Positions 45,048 through 53,840 of a stretch of DNA of 64,000 nucleotides are shown piece after piece. The first letter of the stretch is position 1, and every line of letters starts with the position of its first letter. The DNA is from Ralstonia thomasii. Lineage in GTDB: Bacteria; Pseudomonadota; Gammaproteobacteria; Burkholderiales; Burkholderiaceae. Position numbers and translations under genes: made by a program. Under the pieces are notes generated by a model. The model was not told the origin of the DNA, ran no database searches, and was given only the letters and a program-made list of their open reading frames with translations. The stretch lies in NCBI RefSeq assembly GCF_958405895.1, contig NZ_CATZAR010000009.1. One strand, given 5' to 3'.

Positions 45048-45605
45048 TTACGCCGGCTTGTGCTCGTCGCGTTTCCAGAGGACGTCCGTGCCGCCATCTG
45101 CGCGATTGAGCACGCGCGCCAGCACGAACAGCAGGTCCGACAGTCGATTGACGTATTGGCGCGGCGCCTCGCCAATGGTCTCGGCGCGGCCGAGTGCGAC
45201 GATGCTGCGCTCGGCACGGCGCGCGACGGTGCGGCAGACATGCGCCTGGGCCGCAGCGCGGCTGCCGCCGGGCAGGATGAATTCGGCCAACCGCGGAAGA
45301 TCGGCGTTGTAGTCGGCCAGCCATTGGTCGAGCCGCAACACGTGCGCGGTCGTCACCATCGTGTAGCCCGGAATGCAGAGTTCGCCACCCAGATCGAACA
45401 GGTCGTGCTGGATGGCGGTGAGCGCCGTGCGCACGCCGTCGGGCAGCGTTTCCGTCAGCAGCACGCCGATGTGCGAGTTCAGCTCGTCGACGTCGCCGAT
45501 GGCGGCGATGCGCAGGCTGTCCTTGGCCGTGCGGCTACCGTCGCCGAGGCCGGTGGTGCCGTCGTCGCCGGTGCGTGTGGCGATCTTCGATAAGCGGTTG
45601 CCCAC
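45048..45605 (-). CDS. cob(I)yrinic acid a,c-diamide adenosyltransferase (PduO type)
   Basis: A 185-residue ATP:cob(I)alamin adenosyltransferase that makes adenosylcobalamin. PduO-type motifs are TRTGDDGTTGLGDGSRTAKD near the N-terminus, DVDELNSHIGVLL, and the C-terminal RRAERSIVAL and YVNRLSDLLFVLARVLN. Length is typical of the stand-alone enzyme. No other cobalamin gene or cobalamin riboswitch was noticed here, so it probably serves a B12-dependent enzyme encoded elsewhere. Confidence 0.94.
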   Translation of the reverse strand: MGNRLSKIATRTGDDGTTGLGDGSRTAKDSLRIAAIGDVDELNSHIGVLLTETLPDGVRTALTAIQHDLFDLGGELCIPGYTMVTTAHVLRLDQWLADYNADLPRLAEFILPGGSRAAAQAHVCRTVARRAERSIVALGRAETIGEAPRQYVNRLSDLLFVLARVLNRADGGTDVLWKRDEHKPA

Positions 45606-45723
45606 GGTGCGTCTCCCTGTATCGCGTCAATGTTGGTGGCGCCATTATCGCAAGGGCGGCACGACCCCGGCGTTAGAATGACAGCCCGAGCCGGCTTCAG
45701 ACCGCTGCCCCACGCGAGACGCC

Positions 45724-47142
45724 ATGAACCATCCAGCCCCGCCCTCCCAGATCATCCGCAAGCCGATTCCCCCGGCCATGCTCGACGCGCTGCGCACCCG
45801 CTTCGGCGATCGCGTCTCCATGAGCGAAGCCGTGCGCGCCCACCACGGCCGCGATGAATCCGCCTACGACCCGATGCTGCCCGACGCCGTCGTCTTCGCG
45901 CAGACCACCGAGGAAGTCGCTGCCGTCGCCAAGCTCTGCTTCGAGCACGAGATTCCGCTGATCCCGTATGGCGCCGGATCGTCGCTCGAAGGCCATCTGC
46001 TGGCCGTGGCCGGTGGCGTGAGCCTCGATCTCTCGCAGATGAACCACGTGCTGTCGGTGCACTCCGAAGACCTGACGGTGACGGTCGAGCCGGGCGTCAC
46101 GCGCAAGCAGCTCAATACCGAGATTCGCGATACCGGTTTGTTCTTCCCGATCGACCCGGGCGCGGATGCATCCATCGGCGGCATGTGCGCGACGCGCGCT
46201 TCGGGCACCAACGCCGTGCGTTACGGCACGATGCGCGAAAACGTCCTGAACCTGACGGTGGTCACCGCTGACGGCCACATCATCAAGACGGCCAACCGCG
46301 CACGTAAATCGTCGGCGGGGTATGACCTCACACGCCTCTTCATCGGCAGCGAGGGGACGCTTGGCATCATCACCGAGATCACGCTGAAGCTGTATCCGCA
46401 GCCCGAAGCGGTATCCGCGGCCGTGTGCGCCTTCCCGAGCATGGGCGATGCGGTGTCGGCAGTGATCGACACTATCCAGATGGGCGTGCCGATTGCGCGC
46501 GTGGAATTTGTCGATGCGCTGGCCATCCGCGCGATCAACCAGTACGACAAGCTCACGCTGCCCGAGATGCCGACGCTGTTCTTCGAGTTTCACGGCTCGG
46601 AGCACGGCGTGCAGGAGCAGGCCGAGACCGTCCAGCAGATCACTGCTGAACACAAGGGCCAAGGCTTCGAATGGGCCACGCGCCCCGAAGACCGCAGCCG
46701 CCTGTGGAACGCTCGCCACAACGCCTATTTCGCCTTTCTGCAACTCAAGCCGGGCTGCCGCGCCGTCACCACCGACGTATGCGTGCCGATCTCGCGCCTG
46801 GCTGAATGCGTGGTCGAGACCGAGAAGGACCTGCTTGCCAGCGCGCTGCAGCTGCCCGCCCCCATCGTCGGCCACGTGGGCGACGGCAACTTCCACGTTG
46901 CGCTGCTGATCGACCCGAACAAGCCGGAAGAACTGGAAGAGGCCGAGCGCATCAACCAGCGCATCGTCGCCCGTGCAATTGCCATGGACGGCACCTGCAC
47001 GGGCGAGCATGGCGTGGGTCTGCACAAGATGGACTTCCTCATCGCCGAACACGGCAACGATGCGATCGACCTGATGCGCAGCATCAAGCAGGCGCTGGAC
47101 CCGAAGCACGTCCTGAACCCCGGCAAGATCTTCCACGTGTAA
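45724..47142 (+). CDS. FAD-linked D-lactate dehydrogenase (cytochrome type)-like oxidase
   Basis: A 472-residue flavoprotein of the FAD-binding 4 / FAD-oxidase C family. The FAD domain has PYGAGSSLEGHLLAVAGG and DPGADASIGGMCATRASGTN; the C-terminal domain has VGHVGDGNFHVALLIDP and GEHGVGLHKMDFL with substrate and metal residues. Closest character is D-lactate dehydrogenase (cytochrome); a glycolate or other 2-hydroxyacid oxidase is possible. There are no Fe-S motifs. A LysR regulator follows after 27 bases in the same direction. Confidence 0.87.
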   Translation: MNHPAPPSQIIRKPIPPAMLDALRTRFGDRVSMSEAVRAHHGRDESAYDPMLPDAVVFAQTTEEVAAVAKLCFEHEIPLIPYGAGSSLEGHLLAVAGGVSLDLSQMNHVLSVHSEDLTVTVEPGVTRKQLNTEIRDTGLFFPIDPGADASIGGMCATRASGTNAVRYGTMRENVLNLTVVTADGHIIKTANRARKSSAGYDLTRLFIGSEGTLGIITEITLKLYPQPEAVSAAVCAFPSMGDAVSAVIDTIQMGVPIARVEFVDALAIRAINQYDKLTLPEMPTLFFEFHGSEHGVQEQAETVQQITAEHKGQGFEWATRPEDRSRLWNARHNAYFAFLQLKPGCRAVTTDVCVPISRLAECVVETEKDLLASALQLPAPIVGHVGDGNFHVALLIDPNKPEELEEAERINQRIVARAIAMDGTCTGEHGVGLHKMDFLIAEHGNDAIDLMRSIKQALDPKHVLNPGKIFHV

Positions 47143-47169
47143 CCGATTCACCTACCAGCGACCGCCCGC

Positions 47170-48060
47170 ATGTCTTCCGTCTTCAAGCGCGTTCCTCCGC
47201 TGCATCTGTTGATTGCCTTCGAGGCCGGGGCGCGCCATGCGAGCTTCGCGCGCGCGGCCGAAGAACTGTCCGTCACGCCCAGCGCGGTATCGCACCGCAT
47301 CAAGAATCTGGAAGAGCTGTGGGGCGAAGACCTCTTCGTGCGCACGGGCACGGCGTTGCGGCTGACCGCCGCGGGCACGCGCTACCTGCGCAGTGTGCAA
47401 GTGGCGCTCGACACCCTGCACGAACTGGCACGGCCGGAATTCAGCAAGCAGCGCGCGCGGCTGCGCGTGGCGATTCCGCCCACGTTCGGACGCCAGCACC
47501 TCGTGTCGCGTCTGCCGGAGTTCAACGCGCTGTACCCGCACATCGATCTGGAACTGCATCTCTCCATCCCGTTCCTCGACGTGAAAGCCGAGGACACCGA
47601 TGTCGAAATCCGCTACGGCACCGGCCGCTATCCGGACCTGAAGACCACGCTGCTGCTCAACGAGCCGGTCTTCCCGGCGTGCGGGCGGGCCTACTTCGAG
47701 CAGATCAGCGGCAACACCATCACCGAAGCGTCGCAGTTGCTGAACCTCACGCTGCTGCGCAGCCCGCTGGAGCCCTGGCGCCCATGGTTCGAGGCGGCCG
47801 GGCTGGACGCGGCGGAGCCTGCGACCGGCTCGCTGTTCAACGACATCGGCCTGATGCTCGAAGCCGTCGCCTCCAACCAGGGCGTGGCGCTGGTGCGTCA
47901 AGCCATGGCGCGCAACTGGCTGGCTTCGGGGCAGATCGTGCGGCTGCTGGACATCGAATCGGCGTCGCCACATGCTTATTACATTGTCCAGCGCGAGCAG
48001 GCGCCGATGAAGCCCGAGGCGCGGCATTTTGTGGATTGGTTGCTTGGGCTGGATTGGTAA
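47170..48060 (+). CDS. LysR-family regulator (GcvA-like)
   Basis: A 296-residue LysR-type transcriptional regulator. The helix-turn-helix is at about 8-67 (LLIAFEAGARHASFARAAEE, then VTPSAVSHRIKNLEELWGED), followed by a hinge and a ligand-binding domain to the end. The opening VPPLHLLIAFEAGARH and the LLRSPLEPWRPWFEAAGLD segment resemble GcvA-type members. It may regulate the lactate dehydrogenase-like gene before it or glcD after it; no evidence in sequence decides this. Confidence 0.88.
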   Translation: MSSVFKRVPPLHLLIAFEAGARHASFARAAEELSVTPSAVSHRIKNLEELWGEDLFVRTGTALRLTAAGTRYLRSVQVALDTLHELARPEFSKQRARLRVAIPPTFGRQHLVSRLPEFNALYPHIDLELHLSIPFLDVKAEDTDVEIRYGTGRYPDLKTTLLLNEPVFPACGRAYFEQISGNTITEASQLLNLTLLRSPLEPWRPWFEAAGLDAAEPATGSLFNDIGLMLEAVASNQGVALVRQAMARNWLASGQIVRLLDIESASPHAYYIVQREQAPMKPEARHFVDWLLGLDW

Positions 48061-48553
48061 ACCGCTCAGCGGCCGGCCCCCGAGCCTCGCGGCTGGGTCT
48101 CGAACTACCGGATTCGAAACTTTTAGTTTCGACGTTGAAGCCCTGAACCCTCAGCGCTGATGAAAAAAACAGCAACGTCGGGGCAAAAAGCGTCATGGGT
48201 CGAGCCCCAGGGCCTCGAAGTTGACGTTCCGAACGTCATCGTTGCTGCTTTTTTCATCAACGCCGATCCTATTTGCCTCACGCGCGAGGTACCTGAACCT
48301 CGGATTCGATACTTTTAGTGTGAAGCTCGGTGCTTTGCACCCCACCGTCGGCGGTTGAAGGCTCGATCGTGGAGGTCAGGCTCGCGCGAATGGGCAATGA
48401 AACCTTGCTGCCCCGCGATGAACCGCATTGGCCGCTCCGGCGAGCCAAATTCATCGCAGCAAAAGTCCTTAACACGCCGCATGGCGCGGCGGCCGGGCTA
48501 TAGTGCCCTCCATCCCGGCCACCGCTGCCGGGCACAACGATGAGAGACACCCC
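48061..48553. other. intergenic region with inverted and direct repeats
   Basis: This 493-base gap between the LysR gene and glcD has no convincing gene. It holds an imperfect inverted repeat (48152-48177 and 48240-48265) inside a pair of near-identical 19-base direct repeats (48109-48127 and 48301-48319), described separately. The end (about 48500-48553) contains the ribosome-binding region of glcD. A promoter for glcD must lie here but I could not fix its elements. Confidence 0.5.
48109..48319. repeat. 19-base direct repeats around a 26-base inverted repeat
   Basis: Direct repeats: CGGATTCGAAACTTTTAGT at 48109-48127 and CGGATTCGATACTTTTAGT at 48301-48319, 18 of 19 identical, 192 bases apart. 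Between them the arms 48152-48177 and 48240-48265 match at 23 of 26 positions when one is reversed; the central 20 (TGATGAAAAAAACAGCAACG) match at 19. The 62-base space includes GGGGC and GCCCC. It looks like a small mobile or duplicated palindromic unit; no transposase is present. Confidence 0.55.
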
Positions 48554-50047
48554 ATGAACGCATCGCTGTCCGCCACCGCTCGCGATCCGTCTGCCCTGCA
48601 GGCTGAGCTGACCGCCGCGCTGTCCCAGATCGTGTCCGACGACGCGCTGCTCTGGGAGCGCGAAGACACCACCCCGTATGAATGCGACGGCTTGGCCGCT
48701 TACCGGCAGGTGCCGCTGGCCGTCGTGCTGCCGGATACCGAGGCGCAGGTCGTCGAAATCCTGCGCGTGTGCCACCGCATGGGCGTGCCCGTGGTGCCGC
48801 GCGGCGCGGGGACGAGCCTGTCGGGCGGTGCGATGCCGACGCCGGGCGGGCTGGTGCTGTCGCTGGCCAAGTTCAAGCGCATCATCAAGGTGGACCCATA
48901 CACGCGTACGGCGGTGGTCCAGCCGGGCGTACGCAACCTCGCCATTTCGGAAGCCGCCAACCCGCACGGGTTGTATTACGCGCCCGATCCGTCATCCCAG
49001 ATTGCCTGCACCATCGGCGGCAACGTGAACGAGAACTCCGGCGGCGTGCATTGCCTGAAGTACGGCCTGACCGTGCACAACGTGCTGCGCGTGCGCGCCG
49101 TGATGATGGACGGCGAGGTGGTTGAATTCGGCAGCGAGGCGCCCGACGCCCCCGGCCTGGACCTGCTGGCCACGGTGATCGGCTCCGAAGGCATGCTGGC
49201 CGTGGTGACGGAAGTGACCGTGCGCCTGATCCCCAAGCCGCAACTCGCGCAGGTGATCATGGCGAGCTTCGACGACGTGGAATCCGGCGGCAACGCCGTG
49301 GCCGACGTGATTGCCGCGGGCATCATCCCGGCGGGGCTGGAAATGATGGACAAGCCCGCCACCGCTGCCGTTGAGGAATTCGTCTGCGCCGGCTACGACC
49401 TCGACGCGGCCGCCATCCTGCTGTGCGAATCCGACGGCACGCCCGAAGAAGTGGCCGAAGAGATCGCGCGCATGAGCGAAGTGCTGCGCGCCTCCGGTGC
49501 CACGCGCATCCAGGTCTCGCAAAGCGAAGCCGAGCGCCTGAAGTTCTGGAGCGGTCGCAAGAATGCCTTCCCGGCAGCCGGGCGCATTTCGCCGGACTAC
49601 TACTGCATGGACGGCACCATCCCGCGCAAGCACATTGGCACGCTGCTGCGGCGCATCCAGCAGATGGAGCAGAAGTACGCCCTGCGCTGCATCAACGTGT
49701 TCCACGCGGGCGACGGCAACATGCACCCGCTCATCCTCTTCAACGGCGAAGACCAGGACGAATGGCACCGCGCCGAACTGTTCGGCTCCGACATCCTCGA
49801 GACCTGCGTGGAACTCGGCGGCACCGTAACGGGCGAGCACGGCGTGGGCGTGGAAAAGCTCAGTTCGATGTGCGTGCAGTTCTCGGCAGAAGAACGTGAC
49901 GCATTTCTGCGCGTAAAGGCCGCGTTTGACCCGGTGCGTTTGCTGAACCCCGACAAGGCCATCCCCACGCTCGCGCGCTGCGCCGAATACGGCAAGCTGC
50001 ACGTGCGCAACGGCCTGCTGCCCCACCCCGACTTGCCGCGTTTCTGA
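48554..50047 (+). CDS. glcD: glycolate oxidase subunit GlcD
   Basis: FAD subunit of membrane-linked glycolate oxidase (glycolate to glyoxylate). The 497-residue protein has the FAD-binding VPRGAGTSLSGGAMPTPGG and the PDPSSQIACTIGGNVNENSG motif of GlcD, and the C-terminal NVFHAGDGNMHPLILF and TGEHGVGVEKL. ATG 48554, following GAGAG, is used instead of an upstream start with poor coding character. First gene of glcDEF. Confidence 0.95.
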   Translation: MNASLSATARDPSALQAELTAALSQIVSDDALLWEREDTTPYECDGLAAYRQVPLAVVLPDTEAQVVEILRVCHRMGVPVVPRGAGTSLSGGAMPTPGGLVLSLAKFKRIIKVDPYTRTAVVQPGVRNLAISEAANPHGLYYAPDPSSQIACTIGGNVNENSGGVHCLKYGLTVHNVLRVRAVMMDGEVVEFGSEAPDAPGLDLLATVIGSEGMLAVVTEVTVRLIPKPQLAQVIMASFDDVESGGNAVADVIAAGIIPAGLEMMDKPATAAVEEFVCAGYDLDAAAILLCESDGTPEEVAEEIARMSEVLRASGATRIQVSQSEAERLKFWSGRKNAFPAAGRISPDYYCMDGTIPRKHIGTLLRRIQQMEQKYALRCINVFHAGDGNMHPLILFNGEDQDEWHRAELFGSDILETCVELGGTVTGEHGVGVEKLSSMCVQFSAEERDAFLRVKAAFDPVRLLNPDKAIPTLARCAEYGKLHVRNGLLPHPDLPRF

Positions 50048-50109
50048 TCGCCGCCTGACCATTCCGAAGCCGCACGCAGCGAACAAGCCGTTGCGCCCGA
50101 AGGTTCAAC

Positions 50110-51243
50110 ATGCCCATCACGTCTGACTCCGCCCTTTCGCCCGCGCTCGCACGCTTTCGCGACGCCATTACGCAGGCCGCAAGCAACCGCACGCCGCTCA
50201 CCCTGCGCGGCGGCGGCACAAAGGATTTCTATGGCCGAGCGCCCGCACCCGACGGCACCGTGCTCGACACGCGCGAGTGGTCCGGCATCGTCGATTACGA
50301 CTGTGCAGAACTCGTCATCACAGCGCGCAGCGGTACACCGCTGGTCGAGATCGAAGCCGCATTGGCCGAGCACAAGCAGATGCTGGCGTTCGAGCCGCCC
50401 CACTTTGCTGCGAATGGCCGACAGGCAACGGTAGGCGGCGCGTTTTCATCCGGCCTGTCCGGCCCGCGCCGGCAGTCGGTGGGCGCGCTGCGCGACTTCG
50501 TGCTCGGCGCTGTCGTCATGGACGGCCGCGGCGACATGCTCAACTTTGGCGGCCAGGTGATGAAGAACGTGGCCGGCTACGACGTCTCGCGCCTGATGGC
50601 CGGTGCACTCGGCACGCTCGGGTTGATCGTGCAGGTGTCGCTCAAGGTGCTGCCGATGCCGTTCTGCGATGCGACGCTGCGCTTTGCCATGGCACAAGGC
50701 GAGGCCATCGACACACTCAACCGCTGGGGGGGCCAGCCGTTGCCGATTGCGGCGTCCGCGTGGATCGACGGTGCCCTGTGGGTGCGCCTGAGCGGTGCCG
50801 ATGCGGCCGTGCGCGCAGCCATCACCAAGCTCGGCGGCGAGCGTGTCGAGGACGCAGAAGGGACCGCGTTCTGGCGCGACCTGCGCGAGCAATCGCATGC
50901 GTTTTTCGCGCGTGCCGTGCAAGGCAGCCTGCCGTTGTGGCGCATCGCTTTGCCTCCAGCCACGCAGCCGCTGGCGCTCGGCCATGCGTCGGCCGATGAG
51001 CAGCTCGTCGAATGGGGTGGCGGCCAGCGCTGGTGGATCGACACCGCCAACACCTCCGCCGACGTCATCCGCGATGCAGCACGCAAGGCCGGCGGCCACG
51101 CCACGCTGTTCCGCAACGGCGACCGCGCCAGCGACATCTTCACGCCAGTCGCCCCGCCGTTGATGGCCGTGCATAAACGCCTGAAGGACAGCTTCGATCC
51201 TCACGGCATCTTCAACCCGGGCCGTCTGTACGCCGACTTCTAA
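50110..51243 (+). CDS. glcE: glycolate oxidase subunit GlcE
   Basis: A 377-residue FAD-binding subunit of glycolate oxidase. It has LTLRGGGTKDFYG near the N-terminus, GAFSSGLSGPRRQSVGALRD, GGQVMKNVAGYDVSRLMAGA and the ending DPHGIFNPGRLY. It is smaller than GlcD and lacks the full C-terminal oxidase domain, as usual for GlcE. It lies 62 bases after glcD and 12 bases before glcF. Confidence 0.95.
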   Translation: MPITSDSALSPALARFRDAITQAASNRTPLTLRGGGTKDFYGRAPAPDGTVLDTREWSGIVDYDCAELVITARSGTPLVEIEAALAEHKQMLAFEPPHFAANGRQATVGGAFSSGLSGPRRQSVGALRDFVLGAVVMDGRGDMLNFGGQVMKNVAGYDVSRLMAGALGTLGLIVQVSLKVLPMPFCDATLRFAMAQGEAIDTLNRWGGQPLPIAASAWIDGALWVRLSGADAAVRAAITKLGGERVEDAEGTAFWRDLREQSHAFFARAVQGSLPLWRIALPPATQPLALGHASADEQLVEWGGGQRWWIDTANTSADVIRDAARKAGGHATLFRNGDRASDIFTPVAPPLMAVHKRLKDSFDPHGIFNPGRLYADF

Positions 51244-51255
51244 CGCAAGCCCATC

Positions 51256-52512
51256 ATGCAAATCACGCTCGCGGCGTTCCTGCGCAACACCCCCGACGGC
51301 GAAGAAGCCCAAAGCATCGTGCAGAAGTGCGTGCACTGCGGTTTCTGCACGGCCACCTGCCCGACCTACCAACTGCTCGGCGATGAGCTGGACGGCCCGC
51401 GCGGGCGCATCTACCTGATGAAGCAGGTGCTGGAGGGCCAGCCCGCCGGCGCCGCTACACGCCTGCACCTCGACCGCTGCCTGACCTGCCGCAACTGCGA
51501 ATCGACCTGCCCGTCCGGCGTGACCTACGGGCGCCTGGTGGAGATCGGCCGCAAGATCGTCGATGACCAGCTCGACGCGAAAGGCGGGGTGGGCTCAATG
51601 CGACGCCCGTTGGGCGAGCGCGCCGTGCGCTGGGCGCTGCGCGAGGGCCTGACGCGGCCGGCGCTGTTCGGCTCCGCGCTCAAGCTCGGACAGGCGGTGC
51701 GGCCGATGTTGCCGCCAGTGCTGCGCAACAAGGTTCCGGCCCGGCAGCCGCACGCCGGCACGCGACCCGGCACCGTGCACGCTCGCAAGATGCTGCTGCT
51801 TGAAGGCTGCGTGCAACCCGCCATGTCGCCCAACATCAATGCCGCCACGGCGCGTGTCTTCGACAAGCTGGGCGTGCAGCTCATCAGCGCGGACCGCGCC
51901 GGCTGCTGCGGCGCCATCCGTTATCACATGAACGACCATGCGGGCGGCCTCGGCAACATGCGCGCCAACATCGACGCCTGGTGGCCGCATATCGAGGCCG
52001 GCGCCGAGGCCATCGTCATGACGGCCTCCGGCTGCGGTGCGATGGTCAAGGAATACGGCCACCTGCTGCGCGACGATCCGGCCTATGCAGAGCGCGCGGC
52101 GCGCGTGTCCGCCATGACGCGCGATCTGTGCGAGCTGCTGCCCGCGTTCTCGCAACAGCTTCTACAGAAGACCAAACCTGAAGCACAACGCCCGCGCGTG
52201 GCTTGGCACCCGCCCTGCACGCTGCAACACGGCCAGCAGATTCGCGGCGCAGTGGAAACGCTGCTCGCCTCGCTGGGCGTGGACGTCAAGCTCTGCGCCG
52301 ACAGCCACCTGTGCTGCGGCTCGGCCGGCACCTATTCGGTGCTGCAACCGGAACTTGCCTATCGCCTGCGCGATGACAAGCTCGCCAAGCTGCAAGCCAC
52401 GCAGCCTGAGCGCATCGTCTCCGCCAACATCGGCTGCCTGACGCATCTGCAGAGCGGCACGGATACGCCGGTCGAACACTGGATCGAGCTGGTCGACCGC
52501 ATGCTGGCCTGA
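51256..52512 (+). CDS. glcF: glycolate oxidase iron-sulfur subunit GlcF
   Basis: A 418-residue Fe-S subunit that passes electrons from GlcD/GlcE to the membrane quinone pool. Two 4Fe-4S motifs are visible: CVHCGFCTATCPTYQ (about 27-41) and CLTCRNCESTCPSG (about 76-89). Two CCG domains follow (GCCGAIRYH and CCGSAGTYS, with PPCTLQHGQQ). Length is normal. glcC, glcG and glcB are not in the window, so regulation and the malate synthase step are elsewhere. Confidence 0.96.
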   Translation: MQITLAAFLRNTPDGEEAQSIVQKCVHCGFCTATCPTYQLLGDELDGPRGRIYLMKQVLEGQPAGAATRLHLDRCLTCRNCESTCPSGVTYGRLVEIGRKIVDDQLDAKGGVGSMRRPLGERAVRWALREGLTRPALFGSALKLGQAVRPMLPPVLRNKVPARQPHAGTRPGTVHARKMLLLEGCVQPAMSPNINAATARVFDKLGVQLISADRAGCCGAIRYHMNDHAGGLGNMRANIDAWWPHIEAGAEAIVMTASGCGAMVKEYGHLLRDDPAYAERAARVSAMTRDLCELLPAFSQQLLQKTKPEAQRPRVAWHPPCTLQHGQQIRGAVETLLASLGVDVKLCADSHLCCGSAGTYSVLQPELAYRLRDDKLAKLQATQPERIVSANIGCLTHLQSGTDTPVEHWIELVDRMLA

Positions 52513-52564
52513 AACGAACGCAGCCGGGTTCTATACTTGGCGCTTCGTTTCGCCCGGAGGCCCC

Positions 52565-52942
52565 ATGCTGCAAACCTTCGCGATCCTGTTGACGTTCCAG
52601 TCGGTGGGAGAGCTGTTGACGTATTCGCTGCACCTGCCGGTGCCCGGTCCGGTGATCGGCATGGTGTTGCTGGTCATCTACCTGCTGGTGGACAAGGGCC
52701 GCGTGCTCGAAGTCATGCAGGGCACCGTCCGTGAACTGCTGCGTCACCTGACCATCCTGTTCGTGCCGGCCGGCGTGGGCGTCATGACGCAACTGAACCG
52801 CATCGGGCAGGAATGGCTGCCAATCGTGGTGGCGACCGTCGTATCGACGTGGCTGTCGATTGCCGCCGGTGCGCTCGTGACGCGCGCGCTGATGCGCCGC
52901 ATGGGGGACCACGGCGAAGGCCAGGAGGAGCTGGCCCCATGA
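52565..52942 (+). CDS. lrgA: CidA/LrgA family holin-like membrane protein
   Basis: A 125-residue inner-membrane protein with about four hydrophobic helices. It has LLTFQSVGELLTYSLHLPVPGPVIGM (family signature region, residues about 6-31; quoted part VPGPVIGMVLL) and FVPAGVGVMTQLNRI. LrgA/CidA proteins are holin-like and have been linked to murein hydrolase control and to pyruvate or glycolate transport with LrgB/PlgG. The stop overlaps the lrgB start. Position just after glcDEF makes a transport role for a related 2-carbon or 3-carbon acid plausible but unproven. Confidence 0.88.
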   Translation: MLQTFAILLTFQSVGELLTYSLHLPVPGPVIGMVLLVIYLLVDKGRVLEVMQGTVRELLRHLTILFVPAGVGVMTQLNRIGQEWLPIVVATVVSTWLSIAAGALVTRALMRRMGDHGEGQEELAP

Positions 52943-53670
52943 ACGTGATGGCTCCCAACCTGCACCAACTCTGGGTCTATCTGGCCGCCAGCCCGCTGCT
53001 CGGCCTGACCGCCACGCTCATCGCGTACCTGATCGGCGTGCGCCTTCATGAACGCAGCCGCTTTAACCCGATGGTCAACCCGCTGCTGATTGCGGTTGTC
53101 ATCCTGGGCACGCTGCTGACCGTGACGGGCACGCCGTACAAGACCTACTTTGACGGCGCGCAGTTCGTGCACTTCCTGCTGGGGCCGGCGACGGTGGCGC
53201 TGGCGGTGCCGTTGTTTCAGCAGTGGGCGAAGCTGCGCCGCCACGCGGTGCCGCTGATGGCTGGGCTCCTTGCAGGGTCGGTCGTCGCGGTGGTGTCAGC
53301 CGTGGGCATCGCGTGGCTGTTGGGCGCATCGCCGGAAACGCTGCGCTCGATGGCGCCGAAATCGGTGACGATCCCGATCGCCATGGGCATCTCGGAGAAG
53401 ATTGGCGGCGCGCCGACCATCACCGCGGTGCTGGTGCTCATTACCGGGATTGTCGGTGCCACCACCACGACGCGGCTGCTGAACCTGCTGCGCGTGCGCG
53501 AGTACAGCGTGCGTGGTTTTGCCACCGGCATTGCGGCGCATGGCATTGGTACGGCCCGCGCGTTTCAGGTCAATCCGGAAGCCGGCGCGTTCTCGGCGCT
53601 GGGCATGGGCCTGAACGGCGTGCTGACGGCCGTGCTGGTGCCGCTGCTGGCGGGTTGGATTCCGCACTGA
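52939..53670 (+). CDS. lrgB: LrgB/CidB family membrane protein
   Basis: A 243-residue polytopic membrane protein, partner of LrgA. LrgB motifs are GPATVALAVPLFQQW, PKSVTIPIAMGISEKIGGAP and AAHGIGTARAFQ. The ATG at 52939 overlaps the lrgA stop (ATGA), so both are made together. An upstream in-frame extension into lrgA is not used. Plant PLGG1, a chloroplast glycolate/glycerate transporter, is a fusion of these two proteins, which fits the neighbouring glycolate oxidase genes. Confidence 0.9.
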   Translation: MNVMAPNLHQLWVYLAASPLLGLTATLIAYLIGVRLHERSRFNPMVNPLLIAVVILGTLLTVTGTPYKTYFDGAQFVHFLLGPATVALAVPLFQQWAKLRRHAVPLMAGLLAGSVVAVVSAVGIAWLLGASPETLRSMAPKSVTIPIAMGISEKIGGAPTITAVLVLITGIVGATTTTRLLNLLRVREYSVRGFATGIAAHGIGTARAFQVNPEAGAFSALGMGLNGVLTAVLVPLLAGWIPH

Positions 53671-53739
53671 ATCGCTCCTCCCTCCGCCCGGTATTCACTG
53701 CCTGGGCAATCTGCAACACGCTTTGCCACCCTCCTGAAC

Positions 53740-53765
53740 GCTCCTGACAGAACGCTGTCAGGAGC
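53740..53765. repeat. perfect 11-pair hairpin between lrgB and the VOC gene
   Basis: GCTCCTGACAG (53740-53750) pairs perfectly with CTGTCAGGAGC (53755-53765) around AACG. No T-run follows on either strand, so it may be a weak terminator after lrgB or a binding site for the gene that follows 76 bases downstream. Confidence 0.5.
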
Positions 53766-53840
53766 CCCCCGCCAGAATCGCTCCACCTTAACCGGCAACG
53801 GCACTCCCAACCGCCTGAGCCACCTAACGGAGCGAACATC

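Noticed and set aside
48105..48120. TTCGAATCC-like sequence (reverse strand) resembling a tRNA T-loop in the repeat region
   Set aside because: No acceptor, D or anticodon arm could be folded around it and no CCA end is present at either copy.
47837..48196. 119-codon minus-strand frame overlapping the end of the LysR gene and the repeat region
   Set aside because: Most of it is antisense to the LysR gene, it has no domain, and its start lies in the inverted repeat.
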